The notes beneath the pieces were generated by a model. That model searched no databases and was not told the origin of the DNA. It saw only the letters and a list, made by a program, of their open reading frames with translations. Source: an uncultured Alphaproteobacteria bacterium (GTDB lineage: Bacteria > Pseudomonadota > Alphaproteobacteria > HIMB59 > GCA-002718135). From it: 53,540 nt of DNA. The translations under genes and the position numbers were made by a program. Within the stretch, counting starts at the first letter, position 1. Every line of letters begins with the position of its first letter. Below are positions 46,005-53,540 of the stretch, in pieces. Location: positions 113,748-167,287 of the forward strand of contig CACFLO010000001.1 of NCBI GenBank assembly GCA_902567135.1, written 5' to 3'.

Positions 46005-47066
46005 TTAAACTTCCGATCTTGTTTTTAAATCAAGTGGAGAAAAACCATAATGATCTAACCAGTTAATATTTAAGTCAAACAGACCACGCATATCTGTTAT
46101 TCCATATTTTAACATTGAGAGACGCTCTATACCCATTCCAAAAGCAAAGCCTTGATAGACTGAGGAGTCTATATTGCAGTTTTCTAAAACTTTTGGATTA
46201 ACCATTCCACAACCTAAAATTTCTAACCAATCATCTCCTTCACCAATTTTTAGAACGTTATTTTTTTTTGTATAAGCAACGTCCATTTCGGCACTTGGTT
46301 CTGTGAAAGGAAAATAGCTTGGTCTAAATCTATATTTTAAGTTATCAATTTCAAAAAATTCTTTTAAAAATAAAATAAGTGTTGATTTTAGATCTGCCAT
46401 TGTGGCATCTTTATTCACCAATAAACCTTCCACTTGATGAAACATAGGTGTGTGGGTGGAATCGGAATCACTTCGGTAGGTTCTTCCTGGTACAATAATT
46501 TTTATTGGAGGTTTTGATTTCAGCATTGTCCTAACTTGAACAGGGCTTGTATGTGTTCTTAACACATTGTCTTCGCCTTTAGGATTATTTACATAAAAAG
46601 TATCTTGCATCTCACGAGCAGGATGATGAGGTGGTATATTTAATGCAGAAAAATTATTAAAATCACTTTCAATATCTGGTCCAGCCTCAACTGAGTAATT
46701 TAAATTGCCAAAAATTTCTATAATACTAAAAATTGTTTGTGAAATAGGATGAATTTTTCCTGTTACTTCTTCATTATGAGGCAAAGTAACATCGACACTC
46801 TCATTTTTTAGTTTTTCTTCTAACTTCTTATTTTCAATTAAAATTTTATGATCATTAACTGCATCTTCAATAAGCGTTTTCAATTTATTTAATTCCTGAC
46901 CTTTGATTTTTTTTTGGTCGATTGACAGCTTACTTAGAAGCTTCATTTCCGATGGTATTAATCCTTTTTTACCAAGATACTTTAATCGTATAACTTCTAC
47001 TTCTTGTAGAGTTTTACAATCTTCAATCTTCTTTTTAATATCTACAGAATCAACTGATAAAGACAT
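46005..47066 (-). CDS. pheS: phenylalanyl-tRNA synthetase alpha subunit
   Basis: A 353-residue class II catalytic subunit. It has an N-terminal coiled coil (about 1-90), motif 2 TYRSDSDSTHTPMFHQVEG near 196-214 and motif 3 GFAFGMGIERLSMLKYG near 307-323. Length is normal. Follows rplT by 31 bp; no leader peptide or attenuator was seen in that gap. Confidence 0.97.
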   Translation of the reverse strand: MSLSVDSVDIKKKIEDCKTLQEVEVIRLKYLGKKGLIPSEMKLLSKLSIDQKKIKGQELNKLKTLIEDAVNDHKILIENKKLEEKLKNESVDVTLPHNEEVTGKIHPISQTIFSIIEIFGNLNYSVEAGPDIESDFNNFSALNIPPHHPAREMQDTFYVNNPKGEDNVLRTHTSPVQVRTMLKSKPPIKIIVPGRTYRSDSDSTHTPMFHQVEGLLVNKDATMADLKSTLILFLKEFFEIDNLKYRFRPSYFPFTEPSAEMDVAYTKKNNVLKIGEGDDWLEILGCGMVNPKVLENCNIDSSVYQGFAFGMGIERLSMLKYGITDMRGLFDLNINWLDHYGFSPLDLKTRSEV

Positions 47067-47097
47067 ATCGATAGTATAAATTATTAAAAATTAAATA

Positions 47098-47451
47098 CTA
47101 GTTAGCTGATTGGGCTTTTTCCACCAAAGCCTTAAAGGCGTCTGGTTGATTAACTGCCAATTCTGCTAGAATTTTTCTATCTATTTCTACTGATGATTTT
47201 TTAAGTCCAGATATAAACTGAGAATAGGTCATACCGTGCAATCTTACACCTGCATTAATTCTCTGTATCCACAGACCTCTAAAATCACTTTTCCTTTTTC
47301 TGCGATCACGATATGCATATTGCATTCCACGCTCAACTGCCTGAACAGCTACTCTGAATACATTTTTTCTTCTACCGTAATAACCTTTAGCTCTTTTTAA
47401 TACTTTTTTATGTCTTGCTCTTGCTGTAACGCCTCTTGAAACTCTTGCCAT
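47098..47451 (-). CDS. rplT: 50S ribosomal protein L20
   Basis: A 117-residue basic protein: [19 protein letters not shown], then the [15 protein letters not shown] region and [14 protein letters not shown] block. Full length. In other bacteria L20 represses its own operon by binding the rpmI leader. Confidence 0.97.
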   Translation of the reverse strand: MARVSRGVTARARHKKVLKRAKGYYGRRKNVFRVAVQAVERGMQYAYRDRRKRKSDFRGLWIQRINAGVRLHGMTYSQFISGLKKSSVEIDRKILAELAVNQPDAFKALVEKAQSAN

Positions 47452-47460
47452 TTTAAACTC

Positions 47461-47661
47461 CTATTTATTGTATGGCAGCATATGATCGACAAGCGCTGCA
47501 TCACCTGGTGACATAATCGCTGATCGTTTTGTGCTGCGAATGAATTTATTTGATCTTTTGCTCATGCCGTGTCTTTTTCCAGCCGGCTTGAACTTAATCT
47601 TTCCAGTTCCAGTTCTAGAGAAACGTTTTTTTAAACTACTTTTCGTTTTAAGCTTGGGCAT
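47461..47661 (-). CDS. rpmI: 50S ribosomal protein L35
   Basis: A 66-residue protein starting [18 protein letters not shown], with KRHGMSKRS and the MLPYNK-type end. A clear AAGGAG Shine-Dalgarno precedes the ATG (47673-47668 on the minus strand). It lies downstream of a GC-rich hairpin. Confidence 0.97.
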   Translation of the reverse strand: MPKLKTKSSLKKRFSRTGTGKIKFKPAGKRHGMSKRSNKFIRSTKRSAIMSPGDAALVDHMLPYNK

Positions 47662-47685
47662 TCTAAACTCCTTGTTAAATTTACC

Positions 47686-47710
47686 GCTAGGCTGCCCCGC
47701 AGGCCATAGC
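47686..47710 (-). promoter_or_regulatory. GC-rich leader hairpin before rpmI
   Basis: On the minus strand, GCTA-T-GGC-C-TGC-GGG-GCAGCC-TAGC folds into a stem of 10 pairs with two single-base bulges and a GGG loop. It ends about 12 nt before the rpmI Shine-Dalgarno. It stands out in this AT-rich genome and lies where L20-dependent leader control acts in other bacteria. The regulatory role is inference. Confidence 0.45.
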
Positions 47711-47762
47711 TAGTGTAGGTGGTCTTATAGTGATATTTATTTAAGAATCAATCAGTAAGTAT

Positions 47763-48302
47763 TTATTTGGCAACCTGGGGAACTAAAATCATCATAATCT
47801 GCTTGCCCTCAGATTTTGGCGGAACCTCAACCTTTGCATATTCAATAACTTCCTCAGTTAACTTTTTTAGCAGGTCAAATCCTAAATTTTGATGCTCCAT
47901 TTCTCTACCTCTAAATCGCATTGAAACTTTTACTTTATTTCCTCCACTGATGAACTTGGAAAGAGCCTTAACTTTTACATTGTAATCATGCGTGTCTATA
48001 CCTGGGCGCATTTTGATTTCTTTTACTTCTATGGTTTTTTGTTTCTTTTTTGCCTCTTTTTTACTTTTTTGCTCTCTATATTTTAATTTACCATAATCGA
48101 TAATTTTACATACTGGAGGATTGGCTGCAGGTGAAACTTCAACTAAGTCAAACCCTTCATCTTCTGCATGATTGAGAGCTTCTCTAATGCTGATAATGCC
48201 TAATTGCTTGCCAGTACTTGAAATGACACGCACCTCACTCGCAGTAATCTGCTCATTAGTCCTAGGACCAGTATTCTTCTTTGCTCTGAAATTTACTGCC
48301 AA
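47763..48302 (-). CDS. infC: translation initiation factor IF-3 (TTG start)
   Basis: A 179-residue IF-3. The N-terminal domain is about 1-85 with TNEQITASEVRVI near 15-27 and PPVCKIIDYGKLKY near 66-79; the C-terminal domain follows with EIKMRPGI near 95. No ATG exists at the right place; the best start is TTG at 48302-48300, giving MAVNFRAKK. A non-AUG start fits the known self-control of infC, where IF-3 rejects its own unusual start codon. First gene of infC-rpmI-rplT-pheST-lepA. Confidence 0.95.
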   Translation of the reverse strand: MAVNFRAKKNTGPRTNEQITASEVRVISSTGKQLGIISIREALNHAEDEGFDLVEVSPAANPPVCKIIDYGKLKYREQKSKKEAKKKQKTIEVKEIKMRPGIDTHDYNVKVKALSKFISGGNKVKVSMRFRGREMEHQNLGFDLLKKLTEEVIEYAKVEVPPKSEGKQIMMILVPQVAK

Positions 48303-48442
48303 AACTGTTATTTTAAGTGGATTAAGCTATTGATAAATAGCATATTAGGAATTGAATATTTTTTTCATATTTTTTAGAGATATAATGAAATTGAAATTAA
48401 ATTCAAGGTCTGTTTTTAGAAAAAGGTTAATTAAATAATTAA

Positions 48443-49444
48443 ATGAAAATTTGTATTGAGCGCAGTGATCGCATGGGAGATATGATCTTAACTCTACCTG
48501 TCATCCAAGGTATAAAACAAAAAAATCCACAAGCTATAATTCACGTAGTTGCATCAAAAAAAAATATAAATATATGTAAACAATTTAGTTTGATTGATAA
48601 AACGTATGAAAAATCAACCTCATTATCAAGTTTTAATAATTTAATAAATTCTATTAATGCTGAAAAATATGATTATTATTTTGCTTTTTCACCCGGCTGG
48701 TTTGGCTTACGTTTAGGATTTTTTTCAAGAAGTAAGTTCAAATCTTCATTAATTCTTCAATCCCGATACAAATCAAGTGTATTTAGTAAATTAGGACAGA
48801 TAATTTTTAGTAAATTATTTTATTCACTATCCTTAGTTGTGGATAGATTTAAATCATTAAATACAAATAATAATTTACACCAAACCAAAATGATGATTGA
48901 TGTTATATCAAAAAGTGGTCTTGAAATAGGTGAAAATATTAAAACAGAATTTATATTTTCAAATGTACTTAAATTAAACAAAAAAAAACCTGTATGCGTT
49001 ATTCATCTGTCGTCAAAATGGATTAACAACTACTATTCAGAAGATGTTTTTATAGATCTACTAAAATTATTAGAAGAAAGAAATATATCAATTTATTTAA
49101 CCAGTGATGAAACGACAAAAAATAAATTTAGCAAAATTTTTGATATTTTTCCTGTTTTTAATAATCCAAAAGACCTTCTTAAAAATAATGAAAATATTAT
49201 AATATGTAATAATTTTGATTTTGAAAACTGGACAAGCGTAATAAATCAGTCAGATTATGTAATTACTCCAGAAAGTGGATGCACGCATATTGCATCCTTA
49301 ACTAAGTGTAAACTTGCTGTGATATATGATTCCGATAATTCTCCTAAAAATATTAAGAATGAATATGCCCCGTGGAATAAAGAATATTTAGCTTTAGAAA
49401 CCAATGATAAGGGATTAAATCAAAAACTACTGAACTTTATCTAA
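48443..49444 (+). CDS. glycosyltransferase family 9 (heptosyltransferase-like)
   Basis: A 333-residue GT9-type protein. The N-terminal part has ERSDRMGDMILTLPVIQ near 4-20, the GDxxxtlP motif of ADP-heptose transferases, and the C-terminal part VITPESGCTHIASLTK near 272-287, the typical donor-site loop. It probably adds heptose or a related sugar to LPS core; the exact acceptor is not known. Its end overlaps the convergent GT9 gene by 18 bp. Confidence 0.82.
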   Translation: MKICIERSDRMGDMILTLPVIQGIKQKNPQAIIHVVASKKNINICKQFSLIDKTYEKSTSLSSFNNLINSINAEKYDYYFAFSPGWFGLRLGFFSRSKFKSSLILQSRYKSSVFSKLGQIIFSKLFYSLSLVVDRFKSLNTNNNLHQTKMMIDVISKSGLEIGENIKTEFIFSNVLKLNKKKPVCVIHLSSKWINNYYSEDVFIDLLKLLEERNISIYLTSDETTKNKFSKIFDIFPVFNNPKDLLKNNENIIICNNFDFENWTSVINQSDYVITPESGCTHIASLTKCKLAVIYDSDNSPKNIKNEYAPWNKEYLALETNDKGLNQKLLNFI

Positions 49445-50374
49445 TAATTTATTTTTTGAAATATAATCCTGAACTTCATCTACGCTCAAATCTTCCATTT
49501 TCTTTTTAAGAAGTAGTTTACTGTTTTTTCTAAAACTTAAGTTTGATTTTGTGATACTATTATCTAAAGCAAGCCATAATGTATTAACATTACTAAGTGA
49601 CGCAATGTGACCTGGTCCTGTATCATTTGAAATTACTAACTTACTTTTGGATGCGGCCCTATAAATAATCTCAGGTGGTGACTTATCAATTAAATTAATA
49701 ATGTTTTTACAGTGTTCAAGAATTGGTTGGCAAGCCTCTATGTCATGCTTTGTGCCAACTAGACAAATATAATATCCTTTTGACTCTAAGAAGGAACATA
49801 GTTGTTTATATTTAGTGGGTGACCATTGTTTTGATTTACCAGATTTTGATACACCAGGAATTACCAAGACAACTTCTTTATTAGCAAAACTTTGATCTTC
49901 TTTATCAGATACTAACCAACTAAAATTAGGATCAATCTTATCAATATCTAAAAGTTTTAGTTGATTAAACAAGCCTTGCATTGGGCTTTCTGTTCCCTGT
50001 GGAGGTATAACATAACGATCATGTACAAAACTTCTTGACCCATTAATGTGAGATCTTGAAAAAATTTTAATAAAAAAATGATAGAAATTTGTTCTCTTCG
50101 AATTTTGTAGATCAATAATTAAATCATATTTACCAGCAATAATTTTAGTAATAATTGAGAGCGTAGAAAAAAATCCTATTCTATTATCAATGATAAATTT
50201 ATCAAAAATTTTTATTTTTTTAAATAATGAAATAAACTTTTCTTCCGTTACAAGATCAATAACTGAATTATCAAATTTATTTTGAATTGCTAAAATTGGC
50301 TCTAATGCAAAAACAATATCTCCGAGAGAACCGTGTTTAATGATTAATATTTTTTTAGGATTAGACAGACTCAT
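49427..50374 (-). CDS. glycosyltransferase family 9 (heptosyltransferase-like)
   Basis: A 315-residue GT9-type protein: LIIKHGSLGDIVFALEPILAIQ-like N-terminus (the GDxxxxxP-type loop near 18), LVIPGVSKSGKSKQWSP near 170 and VISNDTGPGHIASLSN near 248-263. It is a different subtype from the 48443 gene, only distantly similar, so they are not a recent tandem duplicate. It overlaps the upstream GT4 gene by 14 bp. Confidence 0.82.
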   Translation of the reverse strand: MSLSNPKKILIIKHGSLGDIVFALEPILAIQNKFDNSVIDLVTEEKFISLFKKIKIFDKFIIDNRIGFFSTLSIITKIIAGKYDLIIDLQNSKRTNFYHFFIKIFSRSHINGSRSFVHDRYVIPPQGTESPMQGLFNQLKLLDIDKIDPNFSWLVSDKEDQSFANKEVVLVIPGVSKSGKSKQWSPTKYKQLCSFLESKGYYICLVGTKHDIEACQPILEHCKNIINLIDKSPPEIIYRAASKSKLVISNDTGPGHIASLSNVNTLWLALDNSITKSNLSFRKNSKLLLKKKMEDLSVDEVQDYISKNKLLDKVQ

Positions 50375-51482
50375 ATAATTTCAAATACTTATTAAGCATA
50401 TTTGTTTTTGAAAAATTTTTATCAATTATCGATTTCGCTTCTTGTAAAACTTCTTTTTTAAGATTTTCAGTTAAACTTAATATTGTCTCTAATTTTGATT
50501 GCAAAGCTTGGTAATCATGCGGTTTTACTTTGAATAAATCACTTAAGTTTTCCAACTGGTTTTTAACCCCGCCATAATCAAAAGCTAGAACAGGTGTGTT
50601 AGAATATAGTGACTCACTTATTGTTCTCCCAAATCCCTCAGCTCTCAAAGGAAATGAGACTGATAGATCAGCTATCTGATATAAGCTTCGAATTTCATTC
50701 TGGTTTACACTTCCTAAAATCTTACAGATACTTGTAAGATTATTTTGATAAATCTTATCTTTAACCAAATTTGTATAACTTGAGTTTTTTGTATCACCAG
50801 CAAATAACACTAATATATTCTGTGTATCCATTTTTTTTAAAACATCAATAAATTCTAATTGTCCTTTCCAACTTGTCATTCTTGCTGGAAATAAAATAAT
50901 TTTTTTGGCAGTATCAATCTGGTATGTGCTTACAACTTGATCTCTTCGTGTAGAATCAAAAGGTTGATTGAAATATTTAGTATCAATTCCCCTATTAATA
51001 ACTGAGATATTATTTGCTGTAAGATTGTATTTTTTTACAATTGTTTCTTTAACATATTCAGAGATTGCAACAAGATGGTCCATTTTGGATAAACCTTTAT
51101 TATACATTTTTTTTAAATACGAGTTCCCACCATACACATTATGAAATGTAGAAATTGTTTTAATATTATTTTTAGACATTAAATTAATTATCCAGGCAGG
51201 ACCTCTGGAACGTACATGAACTAAATTAATATTATTGGATTGAATAAATTGATTAATTTTTCTGGCTATTAAAGGATAAGAAAAAATATTTTTGCTAGAT
51301 ACAGGTAATAAATGAACATGGGTAAAGCTTTCATCTAGCTCCTTGATCATTTGACCACCTGAAGTAATAATAAAGTTCTCTATTTTTTTTTCAGCTAAAA
51401 AATTAGCCACATCAATGGTGCCCCTCTCTACCCCACCAGAGTCTAAAGAAGGAACAATTTGAACAAGATTAAAGGATGACAT
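50361..51482 (-). CDS. glycosyltransferase family 4 protein
   Basis: A 373-residue GT-B enzyme. The acceptor half has VPSLDSGGVERGTIDVANFL near 10-29, and the donor half has FPARMTSWKGQLEFIDVL near 193-210 and RAEGFGRTISESLYSNTPVLAFDYGG near 281-306 with the EX7E pattern. It lies upstream of, and probably in one operon with, the GT9 gene, suggesting steps in the same LPS or surface-glycan pathway. Confidence 0.85.
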   Translation of the reverse strand: MSSFNLVQIVPSLDSGGVERGTIDVANFLAEKKIENFIITSGGQMIKELDESFTHVHLLPVSSKNIFSYPLIARKINQFIQSNNINLVHVRSRGPAWIINLMSKNNIKTISTFHNVYGGNSYLKKMYNKGLSKMDHLVAISEYVKETIVKKYNLTANNISVINRGIDTKYFNQPFDSTRRDQVVSTYQIDTAKKIILFPARMTSWKGQLEFIDVLKKMDTQNILVLFAGDTKNSSYTNLVKDKIYQNNLTSICKILGSVNQNEIRSLYQIADLSVSFPLRAEGFGRTISESLYSNTPVLAFDYGGVKNQLENLSDLFKVKPHDYQALQSKLETILSLTENLKKEVLQEAKSIIDKNFSKTNMLNKYLKLYESV

Positions 51483-51509
51483 TTTGAGTTAATATTTGTA
51501 TTCTATAAT

Positions 51510-52241
51510 ATGTCTTTTTATAAGAACAAACAAAACCATAAAATTGCCTATAAATCGTTAAAAGGAAGAGGGCTAGGAATCATTTTCATTCATGGCTTAA
51601 ATTCCGATATGAATGGTGCTAAGGCGCTCACAGTAGAGAGATATGCTAGGAAAAATAAACTAAATTTTATACGTTTTGATTGTAGAGGACATGGTAAATC
51701 TGAGGGAAAATTTGAAGAATTTACCATTTCTGATTGGAGAAAAGACCTACTAGATATTATTGATCATGTTGCTAGAGGTCCTCAAATTTTAATCGGAAGC
51801 AGTATGGGTGGATGGTTGATGATGTTAGCAGCAAAAGCAAGACCACAAAGAATAAGAGGTATGATTGGTTTAGCGGCTGCTCCAGATTTTGGAAAAGATT
51901 TATACAACGCTTTAAATAAAAAAAATAAAAAAGAAATTACGATAAAAGGTATTACCAAATATACATCATATGGTTTTAGTTATTGTTTAACTAAAAAATT
52001 TTTTATTGAAGCAGAAAAAAATAGAGTTCTTATGAAACCATTTAGATTTACAAAACCAATGATTCTTATCCATGGTTTAAAAGATAACGTTGTTAAAGAA
52101 GATGTGCCTAAAAAAATACTAAAAAAAATTACAGGAAAAAATGTGAATATTATTTACCTTAAAGAAAGTGATCACCGACTATCAAGTGAAACGGATTTAA
52201 AAATGATTACACAGTCGATTGACTATATTAGAAGTATATAA
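51510..52241 (+). CDS. alpha/beta hydrolase
   Basis: A 243-residue serine hydrolase. The oxyanion motif is FIHGLNSDM near 26-34, the nucleophile Ser98 is in GSSMGG, the acid Asp in HGLKDNVV near 190 and the His in ESDHRLS near 225. No signal peptide. Homologues are often annotated as palmitoyl-protein thioesterase ABHD10-like or carboxylesterases; the substrate is unknown. Convergent with gltB, 6 bp between stops. Confidence 0.85.
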   Translation: MSFYKNKQNHKIAYKSLKGRGLGIIFIHGLNSDMNGAKALTVERYARKNKLNFIRFDCRGHGKSEGKFEEFTISDWRKDLLDIIDHVARGPQILIGSSMGGWLMMLAAKARPQRIRGMIGLAAAPDFGKDLYNALNKKNKKEITIKGITKYTSYGFSYCLTKKFFIEAEKNRVLMKPFRFTKPMILIHGLKDNVVKEDVPKKILKKITGKNVNIIYLKESDHRLSSETDLKMITQSIDYIRSI

Positions 52242-52247
52242 ATTAAA

Positions 52248-53540
52248 TTAGGCTGTTTTCGTAGTCTCAACCAATACAGGTTCTTCAAATTTATTTACCA
52301 TTTCTTTTGGAATAATTTGCCAGAATAAATACTTATTACGATCCCAATTATCTAAAATTTCTTTTGCGTGTTGTGAGTTTGTTTCGGTAACGTAATGTTG
52401 AATTTTATCATGGAGAACGCCTTCCCAATATGGTGTCATTTGTTGTTGATAAAAAACATCATCCAAATTAATGCGAAGAGGTAGTGTTCCTTCTTTATCA
52501 TACACAAAAGCCATTCCACCTGTCATCCCTGCACCAAAGTTATTTCCAACTTCTCCTAAGATAGCAACACTTCCACCTGTCATATACTCACAACCATTAT
52601 CCCCACAACCTTCAATGACAGCGTTGGCTCCAGAATTTCTTACCGCAAATCTATCTCCTGCCATACCTGCAGCGTATAATGTTCCTTTAGTTGCTCCATA
52701 GAGACAAGTATTACCAATGATTACATTTTTGTTTGTTTGAAGAGATGATATTTCAGGAGGTGTAATAACTAATTTACCACCAGATAAACCCTTTGCAACA
52801 TAATCGTTGGCATCACCTGATATTTTTAGTGTAGTTCCTTTAACACTAAATGCACCAAAAGATTGGCCTGCTGAACCATTTAAATTAATTATGATCTGAT
52901 CATCTTCTAAAACATTCATCCCAATTTTAGTTGTAATCTCTGATGCAAGTCTTGTGCCTAGAGCTCTATCAGTATTTTTAATATTATAACTTAACTGCGT
53001 TTTTTGATGAGAAGTAAAGAAATTTTCAAGGTCTGCAATGATCTTTATATCTAAACTATCGGCTACTTTTGTAATATTGTCTTTCTTATCTTTGTAATCA
53101 CCAGTTGAAGAGTCAATTGTTTGTATGATTGGATTTAAATCTAAATCATCTAAGTCAGAACTTCCTCTACTTACTTGATATAATAAATCAGCACGTCCAA
53201 TAATTTCATCAAGTGTTTTAAAACCAAGTTCTGATAATATTTCACGAACTTCTTCTGCAATGTAAGTAAAAAGATTAATAACTTTCTCAGGAGTGCCAGT
53301 AAATTTCTCTCTTAGTTTTTCATCTTGCGAACAAACACCTACAGGACAGGTATTGGAATGACATTGTCTCACCATAATACATCCCATTGCCACTAAGCTA
53401 GCTGTTCCAATGCCGTACTCTTCGGCTCCAAGCATCGCTGCAATAACAATATCCCTTCCTGTTTTAAGACCACCGTCCGTTCTTAAAATAACTTTATCAC
53501 GTAAATTATTTAAGGATAGAACTTGGTGGACCTCACTTAA
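52248..53540 (-). CDS. gltB: glutamate synthase large subunit, C-terminal part
   Basis: 430 residues of the C-terminal portion of the GltB alpha subunit, cut by the window edge and open right to the last base. The end of the FMN/synthase domain is visible as RTDGGLKTGRD, followed by the iron-sulfur ligands Cys-x5-Cys-x4-Cys in CIMVRQCHSNTCPVG, and then the GXGXG beta-helix domain with repeated GxxxG turns (GMAGDRFAVRNSG, GNNFGAGMTGG). Together with GltD it makes glutamate from glutamine and 2-oxoglutarate. Only the last third is in the window. Confidence 0.96.
   Translation of the reverse strand, partial: LSEVHQVLSLNNLRDKVILRTDGGLKTGRDIVIAAMLGAEEYGIGTASLVAMGCIMVRQCHSNTCPVGVCSQDEKLREKFTGTPEKVINLFTYIAEEVREILSELGFKTLDEIIGRADLLYQVSRGSSDLDDLDLNPIIQTIDSSTGDYKDKKDNITKVADSLDIKIIADLENFFTSHQKTQLSYNIKNTDRALGTRLASEITTKIGMNVLEDDQIIINLNGSAGQSFGAFSVKGTTLKISGDANDYVAKGLSGGKLVITPPEISSLQTNKNVIIGNTCLYGATKGTLYAAGMAGDRFAVRNSGANAVIEGCGDNGCEYMTGGSVAILGEVGNNFGAGMTGGMAFVYDKEGTLPLRINLDDVFYQQQMTPYWEGVLHDKIQHYVTETNSQHAKEILDNWDRNKYLFWQIIPKEMVNKFEEPVLVETTKTA

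Noticed and set aside
47067-47097. Phe attenuator before pheS
   Set aside because: The gap is only 31 bp, with no leader peptide or hairpin.

Overview
The window looks like a chromosome segment of a very AT-rich, streamlined alphaproteobacterium, of the kind seen in SAR11/HIMB59-type marine lineages. This is inferred from gene content and order, not from a database search. Supporting signs are an alpha-type UbiK next to lgt, a membrane-anchored cytochrome c beside kdsB-pheA, a DUF1289 protein, a DUF3563 microprotein and petABC. Neighbouring genes are almost always separated by 0-40 bp or overlap by 1-20 bp, and convergent genes share their stop codons. Most genes are housekeeping.

Layout. 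1-6498: ybjN (partial), ubiK, then lgt, midA, pgeF, prs, rplY, pth and ychF. 6495-9046: the bc1 complex, petABC. 9141-11892: trmL, a short CCA-transferase-like gene, a PNPOx-like flavoprotein and panC. 11961-15017: rpmH-rnpA-yidD-yidC-engB. 15014-18614: argB, a HAD nucleotidase, dapD and dapE. 18611-21183: a 2-hydroxyacid dehydrogenase, a glycosyltransferase and two overlapping microproteins. 21190-30743: peptidase, dehydratase, DUF1289, truA-fmt-def, recR-ybaB-dnaX, SRP RNA, pheA and kdsB. 30835-37780: anchored cytochrome c, an inositol-monophosphatase-family enzyme and the yejABEF peptide importer. 41701-48302 (minus strand): infC, rpmI, rplT, pheS, pheT, lepA and tRNA-Ser(GGA). 48443-51482: three glycosyltransferases. 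The window ends with an alpha/beta hydrolase and the 3' end of gltB.

The accessory part is 37785-41790, between yejF and lepA. An intact tRNA-Ser(GGA) at 41701-41790 is followed, in its own direction, by two partial copies of its 3' part and one full-length decayed copy. One cargo gene lies between each successive pair: a secreted dienelactone-hydrolase-like enzyme, a zinc-free MDR dehydrogenase and a SAM methyltransferase. In the two tRNA-proximal units the cargo is bracketed by GTGTG-type motifs repeated at 11-bp spacing, about 45-60 bp from each tRNA-derived core. That is how integrase arm sites usually sit around an att core. No integrase is present. I read this as a tRNA-anchored array of single-gene, non-autonomous integrative cassettes, and it is the best candidate here for an undescribed system.

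Other points: an A11 run in dnaX followed at once by stops in both shifted frames (a candidate for a gamma-like short product), SRP RNA ending 8 nt before the dnaX start codon, a PNWY motif in place of PEWY in cytochrome b, a TTG start for infC, and a GC-rich hairpin in the rpmI leader.
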